The notes under the pieces were generated by a model that made no database searches, had not been told where the DNA came from, and worked only from the letters and a program-made list of their open reading frames with translations. 64,000 bases of DNA, taken from positions 434,001 through 498,000 of the forward strand of contig NZ_CAJQZC010000004.1 of NCBI RefSeq assembly GCF_907164555.1. Direction: 5' to 3'. Both the position numbers and the translations under genes were made by a program. Positions within the stretch are counted from its first letter, which is position 1; the number at the start of each line of letters is the position of its first letter. Of this stretch, positions 41,770 through 51,553 are shown in pieces. Source of the stretch: Paraburkholderia saeva. GTDB taxonomy: Bacteria; Pseudomonadota; Gammaproteobacteria; Burkholderiales; Burkholderiaceae.

Positions 41770-42357
41770 ATGACGCAGGGTGTGCCCATGATTGCGATGA
41801 AAGATCCTCGCAACGATGAAAAGAATCTTTGGGTCGGCTGGGACGAGTATCACCGTCTGATCGAATTGCTGGCACTTGCGGTGCATGAGTCCGGCTGGAA
41901 ATTCGACAAGATCCTGTGCCTCGCGCGCGGCGGTCTGCGCGTCGGCGACCAGCTCTCGCGTATCTATGATCTGCCGCTGGCGATTCTTGCGACGAGTTCG
42001 TATCGCGAGGCGGCTGGCACGGAGCAGGGCGAGCTCGACATCGCGCAGTACATCACGATGACGCGCGGCGAACTGTCGGGCAACGTGCTGCTTGTCGACG
42101 ATCTCGTCGATTCCGGTGTGACGCTCGCGCGCGTGCAGCAGCATCTGAAGGAACGTTATCCGGCCATCACGTCGGTGCGCTCGGCGGTGCTCTGGTACAA
42201 GGGCTGCTCGAAAGTGACGCCCGATTATCACGTGCAGTACCTGCCCACCAATCCGTGGATCCATCAGCCGTTTGAGGAGTGGGACACGGTTCGCCCGCAC
42301 AATCTTGGCGCGTGGATCAAGCGCGGTACCGCGCAGGATGCAGCGTCGAAACCGTGA
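41770..42357 (+). CDS. Phosphoribosyltransferase family protein (purine salvage-like)
   Basis: A 195-residue type I phosphoribosyltransferase with the PRPP-binding motif VLLVDDLVDSGVTL, the N-terminal LCLARGGLRVGDQLS, and a hydrophobic/aromatic C-terminus. It resembles xanthine/hypoxanthine-guanine phosphoribosyltransferases, so purine salvage is likely; tight linkage to purA supports this. Possible starts are ATG 41770, 41788 and 41797. The second has CAGGGTG upstream, and I report the longest. Confidence 0.87.
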   Translation: MTQGVPMIAMKDPRNDEKNLWVGWDEYHRLIELLALAVHESGWKFDKILCLARGGLRVGDQLSRIYDLPLAILATSSYREAAGTEQGELDIAQYITMTRGELSGNVLLVDDLVDSGVTLARVQQHLKERYPAITSVRSAVLWYKGCSKVTPDYHVQYLPTNPWIHQPFEEWDTVRPHNLGAWIKRGTAQDAASKP

Positions 42358-42395
42358 TGACAGTCCGGGCGATCACTGCATGGTGTGTCGCATAG

Positions 42396-42426
42396 AAACG
42401 GAGCCCGCAAGGGCTCCGTTTTTTTT
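42396..42426 (+). terminator. Rho-independent terminator after the phosphoribosyltransferase gene
   Basis: AAACGGAGCCC (42396-42406), loop GCAA, GGGCTCCGTTT (42411-42421) and a run of T. It ends the long block starting at ndk. Confidence 0.93.
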
Positions 42427-42646
42427 GGCCCCCACCGGCGGGCGTGACGGTGGTCATGGTTACGCGATCGCCCGTTCCGGGGCCACGCCAGAAAACGTTT
42501 CAGCAAGCACAGACGGGCCCTTGGGGCGATGCTACACTGCGCGGACGGTCCTCGTGGTGTATCCGCAACATGCCGGCCGGTCGGTCATGACGGCCAGTTT
42601 AGAATAGCGCTCGCTCTTCCGATCAGGAACGGATTTTTTCGCGTTT

Positions 42647-44533
42647 ATGACAAATACCAACCACGGGCGCAGGCAGCCTCTGCCTTCTCTCGCTATCGCT
42701 GCGATCGGTGTGGTCTTCGGCGACATCGGCACGAGCCCGTTGTATTCGCTTAAGGAAGCGTTCTCCCCGTCACACGGGATTCCGCTCACCGACGCATCCA
42801 TTCTTGGCGTGATCTCGCTGCTGTTCTGGGCGATCGTCATCGTCGTCGGCGTTAAATACGTGCTGTTCGTGATGCGCGCCGACAACAACGGCGAGGGTGG
42901 CGTGCTGGCCCTGATGGCGCTCTCGTTAAGATCGTTCGATCACTCGAGCAAGGCGGCCGGCATGCTGATGATGCTCGGCATCTTCGGTGCCTGCATGTTT
43001 TACGGCGACGCAGTGATCACGCCGGCCATTTCGGTGATGTCCGCGGTCGAAGGGTTGCAGATCGCGGCGCCGAAGCTGTCGCATCTCGTGATGCCGCTCA
43101 CTATCGTCATTCTCATCCTGCTGTTCTGGATCCAGCGGCACGGCACCGCGCTCGTCGGGCGTCTGTTCGGTCCGATCATGGTGCTGTGGTTCCTGACGAT
43201 TGCCGTGCTCGGCCTCATGCACATCGTGCAGTCGCCCGGCGTCATCGCCGCGCTCAATCCGTATTACGCGTTTTCGTTCATGTCGGCGCACGTGCTGCAG
43301 GCGTATGTCGTGCTTGGCTCGGTCGTGCTGGTACTGACCGGTGCCGAAGCGCTCTACGCAGACATGGGTCACTTCGGCGCGCAGCCGATCCGGGTGGCGT
43401 GGTACGTCCTCGTGATGCCCTCGCTCGTGCTGAACTACTTCGGGCAGGGCGCGCTGCTGATGCACGACCCGAAAGCGATCGAGAACCCGTTCTTCCTGCT
43501 CGCACCCGACTGGGCGCTCCTGCCGCTCGTGATCCTGTCGACGGTCGCGACGGTGATCGCATCGCAGGCGGTGATCTCCGGCGCCTATTCGCTGACGAGC
43601 CAGGCGATCCAGCTCGGCTACGTGCCGCGCATGAAGATCCTGCATACATCGGAACTGGCCATCGGGCAGATCTACGTGCCGGTCGTGAACTGGATGCTAC
43701 TTTTCATCATCATCTGCATCGTGATCAGCTTCAAGAGTTCGGACAACCTTGCAGCGGCCTACGGAATTGCCGTGACCGCGACGATGGTGATCACGACTGT
43801 GCTCGCGTGCGTCGTGATGGTGAAGGTGTGGAACTGGAACAAGCTGCTGGTCGCGCTTATCATCGCGCTCTTCATGACGGTCGATCTTGGTTTCTTCGGC
43901 GCGAATCTGCTGAAGGTCGAGGAGGGCGGCTGGCTGCCGCTCGGCATCGGCGCGCTGCTGTTCTTCCTGTTGATGACATGGTTCAAGGGCCGCATGATCG
44001 TCAAGGAGCGCACGGCCGCCGACGGTATTCCGTTGATGCCGTTCCTGCAGGGGCTGCTTGCGCATCCGCCGCATCGCGTATCGGGTACCGCGATCTATCT
44101 GACCGGCAGCGACACGCTTGTTCCGGTGAGCCTGCTCCACAATCTGAAGCACAACAAGGTGCTGCACGAACGCACGATTTTTCTGACGTTCATCACGCGG
44201 GATATTCCCTATGTGAACGACGAAGAGCGCGTCACCGTGAAGGGCCTCGACGGCGGGCTGTATCTCGTGAAGGCCGCCTATGGTTTTAACGAAACGCCGG
44301 ATGTGAAGGCCGTGCTGCTCGATATCGGCCGCACGCATGACATGACGTTCGAAATCATGGATACGTCGTTCTTCCTCGCGCGTGAAACGGTGGTGCCGAC
44401 GCAGTTGCCAGGCATGTCGGTGTGGCGCGAGCGTGTGTTCGCGTGGATGCATCAGAACGCGGCGAAGCCGACTGATTTCTTCAGCATTCCGGCCAATCGT
44501 GTGGTCGAACTGGGAACGAAGATCGAGATCTGA
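42647..44533 (+). CDS. kup: Low-affinity potassium uptake protein Kup
   Basis: Proton-coupled potassium importer of the KUP/HAK/KT family. The 628-residue protein has the signature [19 protein letters not shown] at the N-terminus, about 12 membrane helices to residue 440, and a cytoplasmic C-terminal region of about 170 residues. A TAGAAT at 42600-42605 may be the -10. It is convergent with tex, with a shared terminator between them. Confidence 0.96.
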   Translation: MTNTNHGRRQPLPSLAIAAIGVVFGDIGTSPLYSLKEAFSPSHGIPLTDASILGVISLLFWAIVIVVGVKYVLFVMRADNNGEGGVLALMALSLRSFDHSSKAAGMLMMLGIFGACMFYGDAVITPAISVMSAVEGLQIAAPKLSHLVMPLTIVILILLFWIQRHGTALVGRLFGPIMVLWFLTIAVLGLMHIVQSPGVIAALNPYYAFSFMSAHVLQAYVVLGSVVLVLTGAEALYADMGHFGAQPIRVAWYVLVMPSLVLNYFGQGALLMHDPKAIENPFFLLAPDWALLPLVILSTVATVIASQAVISGAYSLTSQAIQLGYVPRMKILHTSELAIGQIYVPVVNWMLLFIIICIVISFKSSDNLAAAYGIAVTATMVITTVLACVVMVKVWNWNKLLVALIIALFMTVDLGFFGANLLKVEEGGWLPLGIGALLFFLLMTWFKGRMIVKERTAADGIPLMPFLQGLLAHPPHRVSGTAIYLTGSDTLVPVSLLHNLKHNKVLHERTIFLTFITRDIPYVNDEERVTVKGLDGGLYLVKAAYGFNETPDVKAVLLDIGRTHDMTFEIMDTSFFLARETVVPTQLPGMSVWRERVFAWMHQNAAKPTDFFSIPANRVVELGTKIEI

Positions 44534-44549
44534 ACGTTTCGTGATGAAC

Positions 44550-44591
44550 AAAAAAAGCCCACGCAGATGAACCGACGCGTGGGTTTTTTTT
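44550..44591. terminator. Bidirectional terminator between kup and tex
   Basis: CCCACGC (44558-44564) and GCGTGGG (44577-44583) enclose a 12-base loop. A runs of seven A on the left and eight T on the right make it usable in both directions. Confidence 0.88.
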
Positions 44592-44641
44592 GTATGTGAT
44601 GCGCGTGCGGCCCGCCGTGGCACCGCACGTATCTGTCAGGT

Positions 44642-46990
44642 TTAGCGCTTCAGTTTGGCAAACGCAGCCGCCATTGCGCCGGCCGGCTCCGCGTCACGCG
44701 AGCGCTGCTGCTGTCCACGTCCACCACCGTTGCCACCGCCGCCCGGACGACCCGTGCCGCGGTCCTGCTGACCACCGCTGCGCGGCGCCGAGCTGGCTTG
44801 GAAATCGTCGTCGAGACGCATCGTAAGCGAGATACGCTGGCGCTTCACGTCGACTTCCTGCACCTTCACCTTCACGACCTGGCCGGCCTTCACGACTTCG
44901 TGCGGGTCCTTGATGAACTTCGTCGACATCGCCGATACGTGCACGAGTCCGTCCTGATGCACGCCGATATCGATGAACGCGCCAAACGCCGCGACGTTCG
45001 TCACGACGCCTTCGAGCACCATGCCCGGCACGAGATCGGACACCTTCTCGACGCCCTCGCGGAACGTGGCCGTCTTGAACTCGGGGCGCGGATCGCGGCC
45101 CGGCTTTTCGAGTTCGGAGAGAATGTCGCGCACGGTCGGCAGACCGAAGCGATCGTCGACGAATTCGGTCGGCGACAGGCCCGACAGTGCTTCGCGATTG
45201 CCGAGCACGTCGCCGACATGCTTGCTGATCTTCGCGAGCATGCGTTCGACGAGCGGATACGCTTCCGGGTGTACCGACGAGCGGTCGAGCGGATTCTCGC
45301 CACCGTTGATGCGCAGGAACCCGGCGGCCTGTTCGAACGTCTTCTCGCCGAGACGCGGCACGCGACGCAGATGCTCGCGCGAAGGGAACGGACCGTTCGC
45401 ATCGCGATAGTCGACGATATTGCGCGCCAGCGTCGCGTTCAAACCCGACACGCGCGCGAGCAGCGCAACCGATGCCGTATTTGCATCGACGCCCACGGCG
45501 TTCACGCAATCCTCGACCACGGCATCGAGCGAGCGCGCGAGTTCGCGCTGGTTCACATCGTGCTGATACTGGCCGACGCCGATCGCCTTCGGATCGATCT
45601 TGACGAGCTCGGCGAGCGGATCCTGCAGACGTCGCGCGATCGACACCGCGCCACGCAGCGACACGTCCATGTCCGGGAATTCCTTCGCCGCGAGTTCCGA
45701 CGCCGAGTACACGGACGCGCCCGCTTCGGACACCACGATCTTCTGCAACTTGAATTCCGGATGACGCGCGATCAGTTCGCTCGCGAGCTTGTCCGTTTCA
45801 CGCGATGCCGTGCCGTTGCCGATGCTGATCAGCTCAGCCTGCGTCTGCGCGCAGATGCGCGCCAGCTTCGCGATCGAGCCGTCCCAGTCGCGGCGCGGCT
45901 CGTGCGGATAGATCACGTCGGTGGCGAGCACCTTGCCAGTCCGGTCGACCACCGCGACCTTCACGCCGGTGCGCATGCCCGGATCGAGCCCAATGACGGC
46001 CTTCGGGCCGGCCGGCGCGGCCAGCAGCAGGTCCTTCAGATTGCGCGCGAACACGCGGATCGCCTCATGCTCGGCTTCGTCGCGCAGATTCGTGAGCAGT
46101 TCGTTTTCGATGTGCGGCTGCACCTTCACGCGCCAGCACCAGCGGCATACGTCCGAGAGCCATTTGTCGGCGGCGCGGTTCTGGTTCGCGATGCCGAAAT
46201 GGCGTGCAATCATCGCTTCGCCTGGATGCGGTACCTGAGCGTCGAGCTCTTCGCCGAGCCCCAGCTTGATCATCAGCACGCCCGCGTTGCGGCCGCGGAA
46301 GAGCGCGAGCGCGCGATGCGACGGCACCGTGCGGATCGTTTCGGAATAGTCGTAGTAGTCGCGGAATTTTTCTTCTTCCGCGTTTTCCTTGCCCTCGACC
46401 ACTTTCGACGACACCACGCCCTGGTTGAACAGGTAGTCGCGCAGCTTGCCGAGCACTTCCGCGGTTTCGCCGAACTGTTCGGAGAGAATATCGCGCGCGC
46501 CGTCGAGCGCGGCCTTCACGTCAGCCACGCCCTTTTCGGCGTCGACATAGCCCGCTGCTTCGGTTTGCGGATCGAGCGTGGGGTCGGCGAGGAGCGCGTC
46601 GGCGAGCGGCTGCAGGCCGGCTTCGCGCGCGATCTGCGCACGTGTGCGGCGCTTGGGCTTGTAGGGCAGATACAGGTCTTCGAGCACCTGCTTGCTGTCC
46701 GCGGCCTCGATCGCGGTGCGCAGTTCGTCGGTGAGCTTGCCCTGTTCGTCGATGCTGGCGATGATCGTTGCGCGCCGCTCTTCGAGTTCGCGCAGATACA
46801 GAAGCCGTTCTTCGAGGTTACGCAGCTGCGTATCGTCGAGATTGCCGGTCACTTCCTTGCGGTAACGAGCGATAAACGGAACAGTCGATCCTTCATCGAG
46901 GAGTTGCACCGCAGCCGCGACCTGGCGCGGCTGGACGGCGAGTTCGGTGGCGATGCGCTGTACGATCTTGAGTGCTACGGTTTCCGTCAT
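44642..46990 (-). CDS. tex: RNA-binding transcription accessory protein Tex
   Basis: Tex binds nucleic acid and influences transcription; the family is related to eukaryotic Spt6. The 782-residue protein has the helical N-terminus ([17 protein letters not shown]), a YqgF-like domain ([18 protein letters not shown], about 335-460), helix-hairpin-helix repeats (about 510-600) and an S1 RNA-binding domain ([21 protein letters not shown], near 655-725). It ends in a Gly/Gln/Arg-rich tail. ATG 46990 matches the family start [12 protein letters not shown]; an upstream extension is rejected. Confidence 0.95.
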   Translation of the reverse strand: MTETVALKIVQRIATELAVQPRQVAAAVQLLDEGSTVPFIARYRKEVTGNLDDTQLRNLEERLLYLRELEERRATIIASIDEQGKLTDELRTAIEAADSKQVLEDLYLPYKPKRRTRAQIAREAGLQPLADALLADPTLDPQTEAAGYVDAEKGVADVKAALDGARDILSEQFGETAEVLGKLRDYLFNQGVVSSKVVEGKENAEEEKFRDYYDYSETIRTVPSHRALALFRGRNAGVLMIKLGLGEELDAQVPHPGEAMIARHFGIANQNRAADKWLSDVCRWCWRVKVQPHIENELLTNLRDEAEHEAIRVFARNLKDLLLAAPAGPKAVIGLDPGMRTGVKVAVVDRTGKVLATDVIYPHEPRRDWDGSIAKLARICAQTQAELISIGNGTASRETDKLASELIARHPEFKLQKIVVSEAGASVYSASELAAKEFPDMDVSLRGAVSIARRLQDPLAELVKIDPKAIGVGQYQHDVNQRELARSLDAVVEDCVNAVGVDANTASVALLARVSGLNATLARNIVDYRDANGPFPSREHLRRVPRLGEKTFEQAAGFLRINGGENPLDRSSVHPEAYPLVERMLAKISKHVGDVLGNREALSGLSPTEFVDDRFGLPTVRDILSELEKPGRDPRPEFKTATFREGVEKVSDLVPGMVLEGVVTNVAAFGAFIDIGVHQDGLVHVSAMSTKFIKDPHEVVKAGQVVKVKVQEVDVKRQRISLTMRLDDDFQASSAPRSGGQQDRGTGRPGGGGNGGGRGQQQRSRDAEPAGAMAAAFAKLKR

Positions 46991-47272
46991 AAGGTATGCG
47001 TGTTCCTGCAGGTTTCGATCAGGGCCGCCTGAGATGCCGCGTCGGGCGAACCCGTGGCGACCGGTTGCTGACGCGGGGCATTTTGCCATAAATGCCGGAG
47101 CGCTCAGGCGCGGGATGTTAGAATTTCGGGCATGTTCCGTTGCCCATCTACGACGTTGCCGACCTCCCGTTTCCCGTTCGCTGTGCCTCGTGACCTGCGC
47201 GTTTGTGCGTCGGTCGGCCCGTTTTCCGGTTTGTCTGCGAAGGCGCGTCCGGGTTCAACGCCAGGGGCGCGT

Positions 47273-48229
47273 TTGAATTTTCTGCGGGCGGCGCTCGGTG
47301 TCTGCGTTGCAGCAGTGTCATTCGCAGTCGCGTTGCCGGTGCAGGCCCAGAATCCGTCTGTACAGGCGGCTGCCGGTGACGCGGCGTCCGCCGTGCCGGG
47401 TGCGCAGGCCGGGTCGCCGGACGCCAGTGGCAACGACTTCGACGCCCGCCAGAAAGTGCTCAATACGCGTACCGAAGAGAACAACTACAAGTTTGCGGTC
47501 GCACAGCACAACTGCTATAGCACGTTCTTCGTGAATCACTGCATCGGCAAGGCGCGCGACGCGATGCGCGAAGTCGCGGCGGATATCCGCAAGCAGCAGC
47601 TCGCGCTTGATGACGAACAGCGCGTCGAACGCGCGCGCAAGCGTGATCAGGAGGCTGCGATCAGGCGGGCGCGCGACGAAGCGGAAGCGCCGCAGCGTGC
47701 CGCGGACGACGCGCGTAACGCCCAGGCATTCGAAGACAAGCAGCGCCAGCACGAACTCGATCAGGCGCAGCGTAATGCCGAAGCGCCGCAACGCGCCGCA
47801 AACGAACAGGCATACCAGGCGAAGCAGCAACAGCACGCGATCGATCAGGCGCAGCGCAGCGCGGAAGCGCCGCAGCGCGCGTCGAACGCTGCCGCGTATC
47901 AGGGCAAGCAGCAACAGCACGCAATCGATCAGGCGCAACGCGGCGTCTCCGCTTCAGATGCAGCGGCGAACCAGAAGGCTTACGATTCGAAGCAGTCCGA
48001 TTACCAGCGCAAGCTCGACGAGGCACGCCAGCAGGGCGCCCAGAAGGCGCAGGAGCGGGTCGAGAAGACGCAACGCTACGACCAGAAGCAGATCGATGCC
48101 GCGCAGCACAAGGCCGACGTCGAGGCGCGCCAGAAACAGGCCGCCGAGAAAGCGCAGCAAAAGGCCGAGCAGGAGAAGCAGGAGCAGTTAAAGCAGGAGC
48201 AGTTACAACAACAGCAACAGAGTCAGTAA
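47273..48229 (+). CDS. Exported repeat-rich coiled-coil protein with N-terminal Cys pair
   Basis: I do not recognise a characterised family. From the TTG at 47273 (AGGGG five bases upstream) the 318-residue protein starts with a clear signal peptide (NFLRAALGVCVAAVSFAVALPVQAQ). A conserved-looking segment follows with two cysteines eight residues apart (about Cys81 and Cys90, in HNCYSTFFVNHCIGKARD). The rest is almost wholly Gln/Ala/Glu/Lys-rich helix with four repeats of 28-32 residues, including AEAPQRA and QQQHAIDQAQR, and a Gln-rich tail. A longer frame from ATG 47132 exists but hides the signal peptide. It probably forms a periplasmic coiled coil. Confidence 0.75.
   Translation: MNFLRAALGVCVAAVSFAVALPVQAQNPSVQAAAGDAASAVPGAQAGSPDASGNDFDARQKVLNTRTEENNYKFAVAQHNCYSTFFVNHCIGKARDAMREVAADIRKQQLALDDEQRVERARKRDQEAAIRRARDEAEAPQRAADDARNAQAFEDKQRQHELDQAQRNAEAPQRAANEQAYQAKQQQHAIDQAQRSAEAPQRASNAAAYQGKQQQHAIDQAQRGVSASDAAANQKAYDSKQSDYQRKLDEARQQGAQKAQERVEKTQRYDQKQIDAAQHKADVEARQKQAAEKAQQKAEQEKQEQLKQEQLQQQQQSQ
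47681..48034 (+). repeat. In-frame tandem repeats (about 84-96 bp units)
   Basis: Four units begin at 47681 (96 bp), 47777 (84 bp), 47861 (84 bp) and 47945 (90 bp, diverged). Units two and three are nearly identical in DNA and protein. All lengths are multiples of three, so copy-number change would keep the frame. Confidence 0.85.
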
Positions 48230-48310
48230 CGCGTTTTTGGCCGGACAGCAACCTCAGGCGAGCAGGGCTGCCACGGGCGGCCCCCCGCCACTTCGGAGGA
48301 GGAGGCGAGC

Positions 48311-48529
48311 ATGCGCGATCATCAGCACGTCATCAACGCGAATACCCTTCGCGACCGCATTCTGCAGCTGGAATCGGAGCACAGTGGTCTTGATCGCCTG
48401 ATCGACAAGGTGTCGGAAGACCCCGGCATCGACGACCTCGAGATAAAACGCCTGAAAAAGCGCAAGCTCAAGGTCAAGGACACCATCATCTTGCTGCAGT
48501 TGCAGCTCGAACCGGACGCGCGCGCATGA
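48311..48529 (+). CDS. DUF465 (YdcH-like) small coiled-coil protein
   Basis: A 72-residue protein of the YdcH/DUF465 family: a short helical hairpin with LESEHSGLDRLIDKVSEDPGIDDLEIKRLKK-type pattern in its middle. Its function is unknown in the literature I can recall. GGAGGAGG lies just upstream of the ATG, a strong ribosome site. It precedes the DinG-like helicase by 63 bp. Confidence 0.88.
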   Translation: MRDHQHVINANTLRDRILQLESEHSGLDRLIDKVSEDPGIDDLEIKRLKKRKLKVKDTIILLQLQLEPDARA

Positions 48530-48592
48530 GTTCGCGACCTGGCAGGCGCCGGGTCGCGCCGCGCGCGACGGACTTTGCAGGAATCGCTTGCC

Positions 48593-50827
48593 TTGAATTC
48601 ACCGTCTCTTTCACCTTCCCGTCAGCCGTCAGGCGACGACGCCGCTGCGCCGCGCGATAAAAACGCCGCGGCGGGCGCGCTCATCGCCACGCTGAACCCG
48701 AAGCGCGTTACCCAGCTCGACGATATCTTCGCCGCCGACGGGCTGCTCGCGCGGCAGATCGACGGCTATCGTTCGCGTGCCTCGCAGATCGAGATGGCGC
48801 GCGCCGTTGCGGCTGCAATGGAGGCGTCCGGCAAGGCGCTTGCTGAGCCGGCGATGTTCGAACTGCAGCAGCGTCCCGCACGGCGTCTGCAAGGCGCGGC
48901 GTCTGCCGACGCGGCACAATCGCCGGATGCCGCTGGCGTTTCCGACGCAGGAGAGAATACGCTGATCGTCGAGGCGGGCACGGGCACCGGCAAGACCTAC
49001 GCGTACCTCGTGCCGGCGATGCTGTGGGGCGGCAAGGTCATTGTCTCGACCGGCACGAAGCATCTGCAGGACCAGCTCTTTCAACGCGACATTCCAACCG
49101 TACGTGATGCGCTCGCGGTGCCGGTATCGGTCGCGATGCTGAAGGGCCGGGCGAACTACCTGTGCCACTACTATCTGCAGCGCACTGCCGACAACGGCCG
49201 TCTGCCGTCACGCCAGGAAACGTCGTATCTGCAGGACATCATCCGCTTCGCGAAGATCACGCGCACGGGCGACAAGGCCGAGCTCGCGAGCGTGCCGGAA
49301 ACCGCGCAGGTGTGGTCGATGGTGACGTCGACGCGCGAAAACTGTCTCGGTCAGGAGTGTCCGCATTACAAGGACTGTTTCGTGATGCAGGCACGTCGCG
49401 AAGCGCAGCAGGCCGACATCGTCGTCGTGAATCACCATCTGTTTTTCGCGGACATCATGTTGCGCGACACCGGCATGGCCGAACTGCTGCCGACCGCCAA
49501 TACAATCGTCTTCGACGAAGCGCATCAGTTGCCCGAAACCGCGACGCTGTTCTTCGGCGAGACGTTGTCGACCACGCAGTTCCTCGAACTTGCGCGCGAC
49601 TCGGTCGCAGAGGGCCTCGGTCACGCGCGCGATGCAGTCGAATGGGTGAAGCTTGGCGGCGCGCTCGAACGTGCGGCGCGCGACGTGCGGCTCGCATTCA
49701 GGGAAGATTCAGTGCGGATGTCGATCGGCCAGTTGCCGGATGATCATCCTCTGTTTGCTGCGCTGGAGGCGCTCGAAACCGAACTCGACGCGCTCGCGGG
49801 CGCGCTCGCGGGGCACGCGGAGCGGGCCGAGTCGATCGGCGCCTGCCTGCGTCGCGCGCGCGAACTGCAAGGCATCCTGACTGGCTGGACGACACCGCCG
49901 ACGGATACCGAACGCGAGGCAGCCAGCGACGACAAGTCAAAAGACGCAACCGATCCGAATGAAAAAGTCCGCTGGATCGAAGTGTTCTCGCATACGGTCC
50001 AGTTGCACGAAACGCCGTTGTCGGTCGCGCCGATTTTCGCGAAGCAGCGCGCCGGCGTGCCGCGTGCGTGGATCTTCACGTCGGCGACGCTGTCGGTGCG
50101 TGGCGACTTCACGCACTACGCCGCGCAGATGGGGCTGAACGCGCGCCGCTCGATGACGTTGCCAAGCCCGTTCGATTACGCCACGCAAGGTCTGCTGTAC
50201 GTGCCGCGCAATCTGCCGCAGCCTTCGTCGCCGGTTTTCACCGATGCTGTTTTCGACGCGGCGCTGCCCGCCATCGAGGCGTCCGGCGGCGGTGTCTTCA
50301 TGCTGTGCACCACATTGCGCGCCGTCGATCGCATCGCGACGAAGCTGCGCGATACGATCGAATCGCGTGGCTGGAGCTATCCGCTGCTCGTGCAGGGCGA
50401 CGCAAGCCGCACCGAGTTGCTGGAGCGATTTCGCGCGTATGGCAATGCGATCCTGGTCGGCAGCCAGAGCTTCTGGGAAGGCGTGGACGTGCGGGGCGAT
50501 GCGCTGTCGCTGGTGGTGATCGACAAGCTGCCGTTCGCGCCACCGGACGACCCCGTGCTGTCGGCGCGACTCGACGCGTTGACGAAGAAAGGACTGAGCC
50601 CGTTTGCGGTCCACCAGTTGCCCCAGGCAGTCATCACGCTGAAGCAGGGTGCGGGGCGTCTGATCCGCGCAGAAACGGATCGTGGCGTGTTGATGATCTG
50701 CGATACGCGGCTCGTCGACAAGCCGTATGGCCGACGTATCTGGCAAAGCCTGCCGCCCTTCAGGCGCACACGTGAAATCGACGTGGTCCGCGAGTTCTAT
50801 GCGGAAGCCGCGTCGCCGCCTGAGTGA
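48593..50827 (+). CDS. ATP-dependent DNA helicase, DinG/YoaA family
   Basis: XPD-like superfamily 2 helicase acting in DNA repair. The 744-residue protein has Walker A VEAGTGTGKTYAYL, four cysteines of a likely iron-sulfur cluster (NYLC, then ENCLGQECPHYKDC), and the DEAH box VFDEAHQLPE. Helicase motifs of the second domain include GSQSFWEGVDV and QGAGRLIR. The TTG at 48593 is favoured by AGGA ten bases upstream; an earlier TTG at 48575 is possible. It is followed by a strong terminator hairpin. Confidence 0.9.
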   Translation: MNSPSLSPSRQPSGDDAAAPRDKNAAAGALIATLNPKRVTQLDDIFAADGLLARQIDGYRSRASQIEMARAVAAAMEASGKALAEPAMFELQQRPARRLQGAASADAAQSPDAAGVSDAGENTLIVEAGTGTGKTYAYLVPAMLWGGKVIVSTGTKHLQDQLFQRDIPTVRDALAVPVSVAMLKGRANYLCHYYLQRTADNGRLPSRQETSYLQDIIRFAKITRTGDKAELASVPETAQVWSMVTSTRENCLGQECPHYKDCFVMQARREAQQADIVVVNHHLFFADIMLRDTGMAELLPTANTIVFDEAHQLPETATLFFGETLSTTQFLELARDSVAEGLGHARDAVEWVKLGGALERAARDVRLAFREDSVRMSIGQLPDDHPLFAALEALETELDALAGALAGHAERAESIGACLRRARELQGILTGWTTPPTDTEREAASDDKSKDATDPNEKVRWIEVFSHTVQLHETPLSVAPIFAKQRAGVPRAWIFTSATLSVRGDFTHYAAQMGLNARRSMTLPSPFDYATQGLLYVPRNLPQPSSPVFTDAVFDAALPAIEASGGGVFMLCTTLRAVDRIATKLRDTIESRGWSYPLLVQGDASRTELLERFRAYGNAILVGSQSFWEGVDVRGDALSLVVIDKLPFAPPDDPVLSARLDALTKKGLSPFAVHQLPQAVITLKQGAGRLIRAETDRGVLMICDTRLVDKPYGRRIWQSLPPFRRTREIDVVREFYAEAASPPE

Positions 50828-50940
50828 TGCGTCGCACATGAAGCGGACAGCGCGCTCGCCTGACGCGCGTTGTCGTTCATCGTCCGGCACTGAGGCAGGG
50901 TGCACGTAGCGAATGGTTTGACCCAACGCCGGCTCACCAA

Positions 50941-50980
50941 AGCAAAACGCCACGAATGTGAATTCGTGGCGTTTTGCTTT
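50941..50980. terminator. Terminator hairpin after the DinG-like gene
   Basis: A perfect 17-bp stem, AGCAAAACGCCACGAAT (50941-50957) and ATTCGTGGCGTTTTGCT (50962-50978), has loop GTGA. T and A runs sit inside the stem ends. It lies between convergent genes and may act in both directions. Confidence 0.8.
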
Positions 50981-51034
50981 ACCGCATCGGAAGATCGGGT
51001 AGACCTCCCGATGCGGTATTCGCCCAGAGGCGAA
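50980..51034. repeat. Two further hairpins adjacent to the terminator
   Basis: TACCGCATCGG (50980-50990) with CCGATGCGGTA (51008-51018), and directly after it TTCGCC-CAGA-GGCGAA (51019-51034). Both stems are perfect. They lie just downstream of the minus-strand lipoprotein gene. Confidence 0.6.
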
Positions 51035-51048
51035 CCCTTTACTACAGC

Positions 51049-51324
51049 TTACTGGCTTGCGCCCGATGCCGGAGCAGCAGCCGAAGCAGCAGCGTCCGAA
51101 GCGGCAGCGCCTGCATCCGATGCAGCCGTCGTAGCCGTAGCAGCAGCGTCGCTCGCAGCAGCAGCAGCGCCCGATGCAGCAGCTGCCGAATCCGAAGCTG
51201 CAGCGGCCGGAGCCGAAGCAGCAGCAGCATCGCTAGCCGGGGCAGCTGCCTGATCGCTGCTCTTGTTGCATGCAGCCAGTGCCACAGCTGCCAACAGGGA
51301 TGCTACGAGGAGGGATTTCTTCAT
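51049..51324 (-). CDS. Ala/Ser-rich low-complexity lipoprotein
   Basis: A 91-residue predicted lipoprotein: signal peptide KKSLLVASLLAAVALAAC with lipobox LAAC (Cys19 from the ATG at 51324). The mature part is nearly all Ala, Ser and Asp (AASDAAA-type repeats), encoded by GCAGC/GCTGC runs. AAAGGA sits seven bases before the ATG; a GTG two codons upstream is too close to it. I recognise no characterised family. Such disordered lipoproteins may act as periplasmic linkers or spacers. It lies between three hairpins and the RoxA-like gene. Confidence 0.75.
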   Translation of the reverse strand: MKKSLLVASLLAAVALAACNKSSDQAAAPASDAAAASAPAAAASDSAAAASGAAAAASDAAATATTAASDAGAAASDAAASAAAPASGASQ

Positions 51325-51553
51325 GATCACGTCCTTTTATGGTTAAAGGTAAGCAACAGCGCAAAATATTACCGGTAATGTGCTCCAACACCAACCTGGG
51401 CCGCTGGTGGAGACGCACTTCATGAGCGTGAATCTTCCCTACGGCTTGGGCGGAAATTATATGCACTTTCGTATCGACCGTCGATAAATCCGGGGTCAAT
51501 ACGTTGTCTTTCTCATACAAATTTTATCGGTACGGTATTACACGTAGACGGAC

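Noticed and set aside
44798..47032. Long open frame on the plus strand opposite tex
   Set aside because: It is antisense to the conserved tex gene and shows the His/Arg-rich composition of a GC-bias shadow frame.
47132..47272. Longer start (ATG 47132) for the repeat-rich exported protein
   Set aside because: It would bury a clear signal peptide about 47 residues inside the protein, whereas the TTG at 47273 has a good ribosome site; it is kept only as an alternative.
47681..48034. Regular repeats considered as a CRISPR array
   Set aside because: The units are 84-96 bp, contiguous, in frame and coding, with no spacers.
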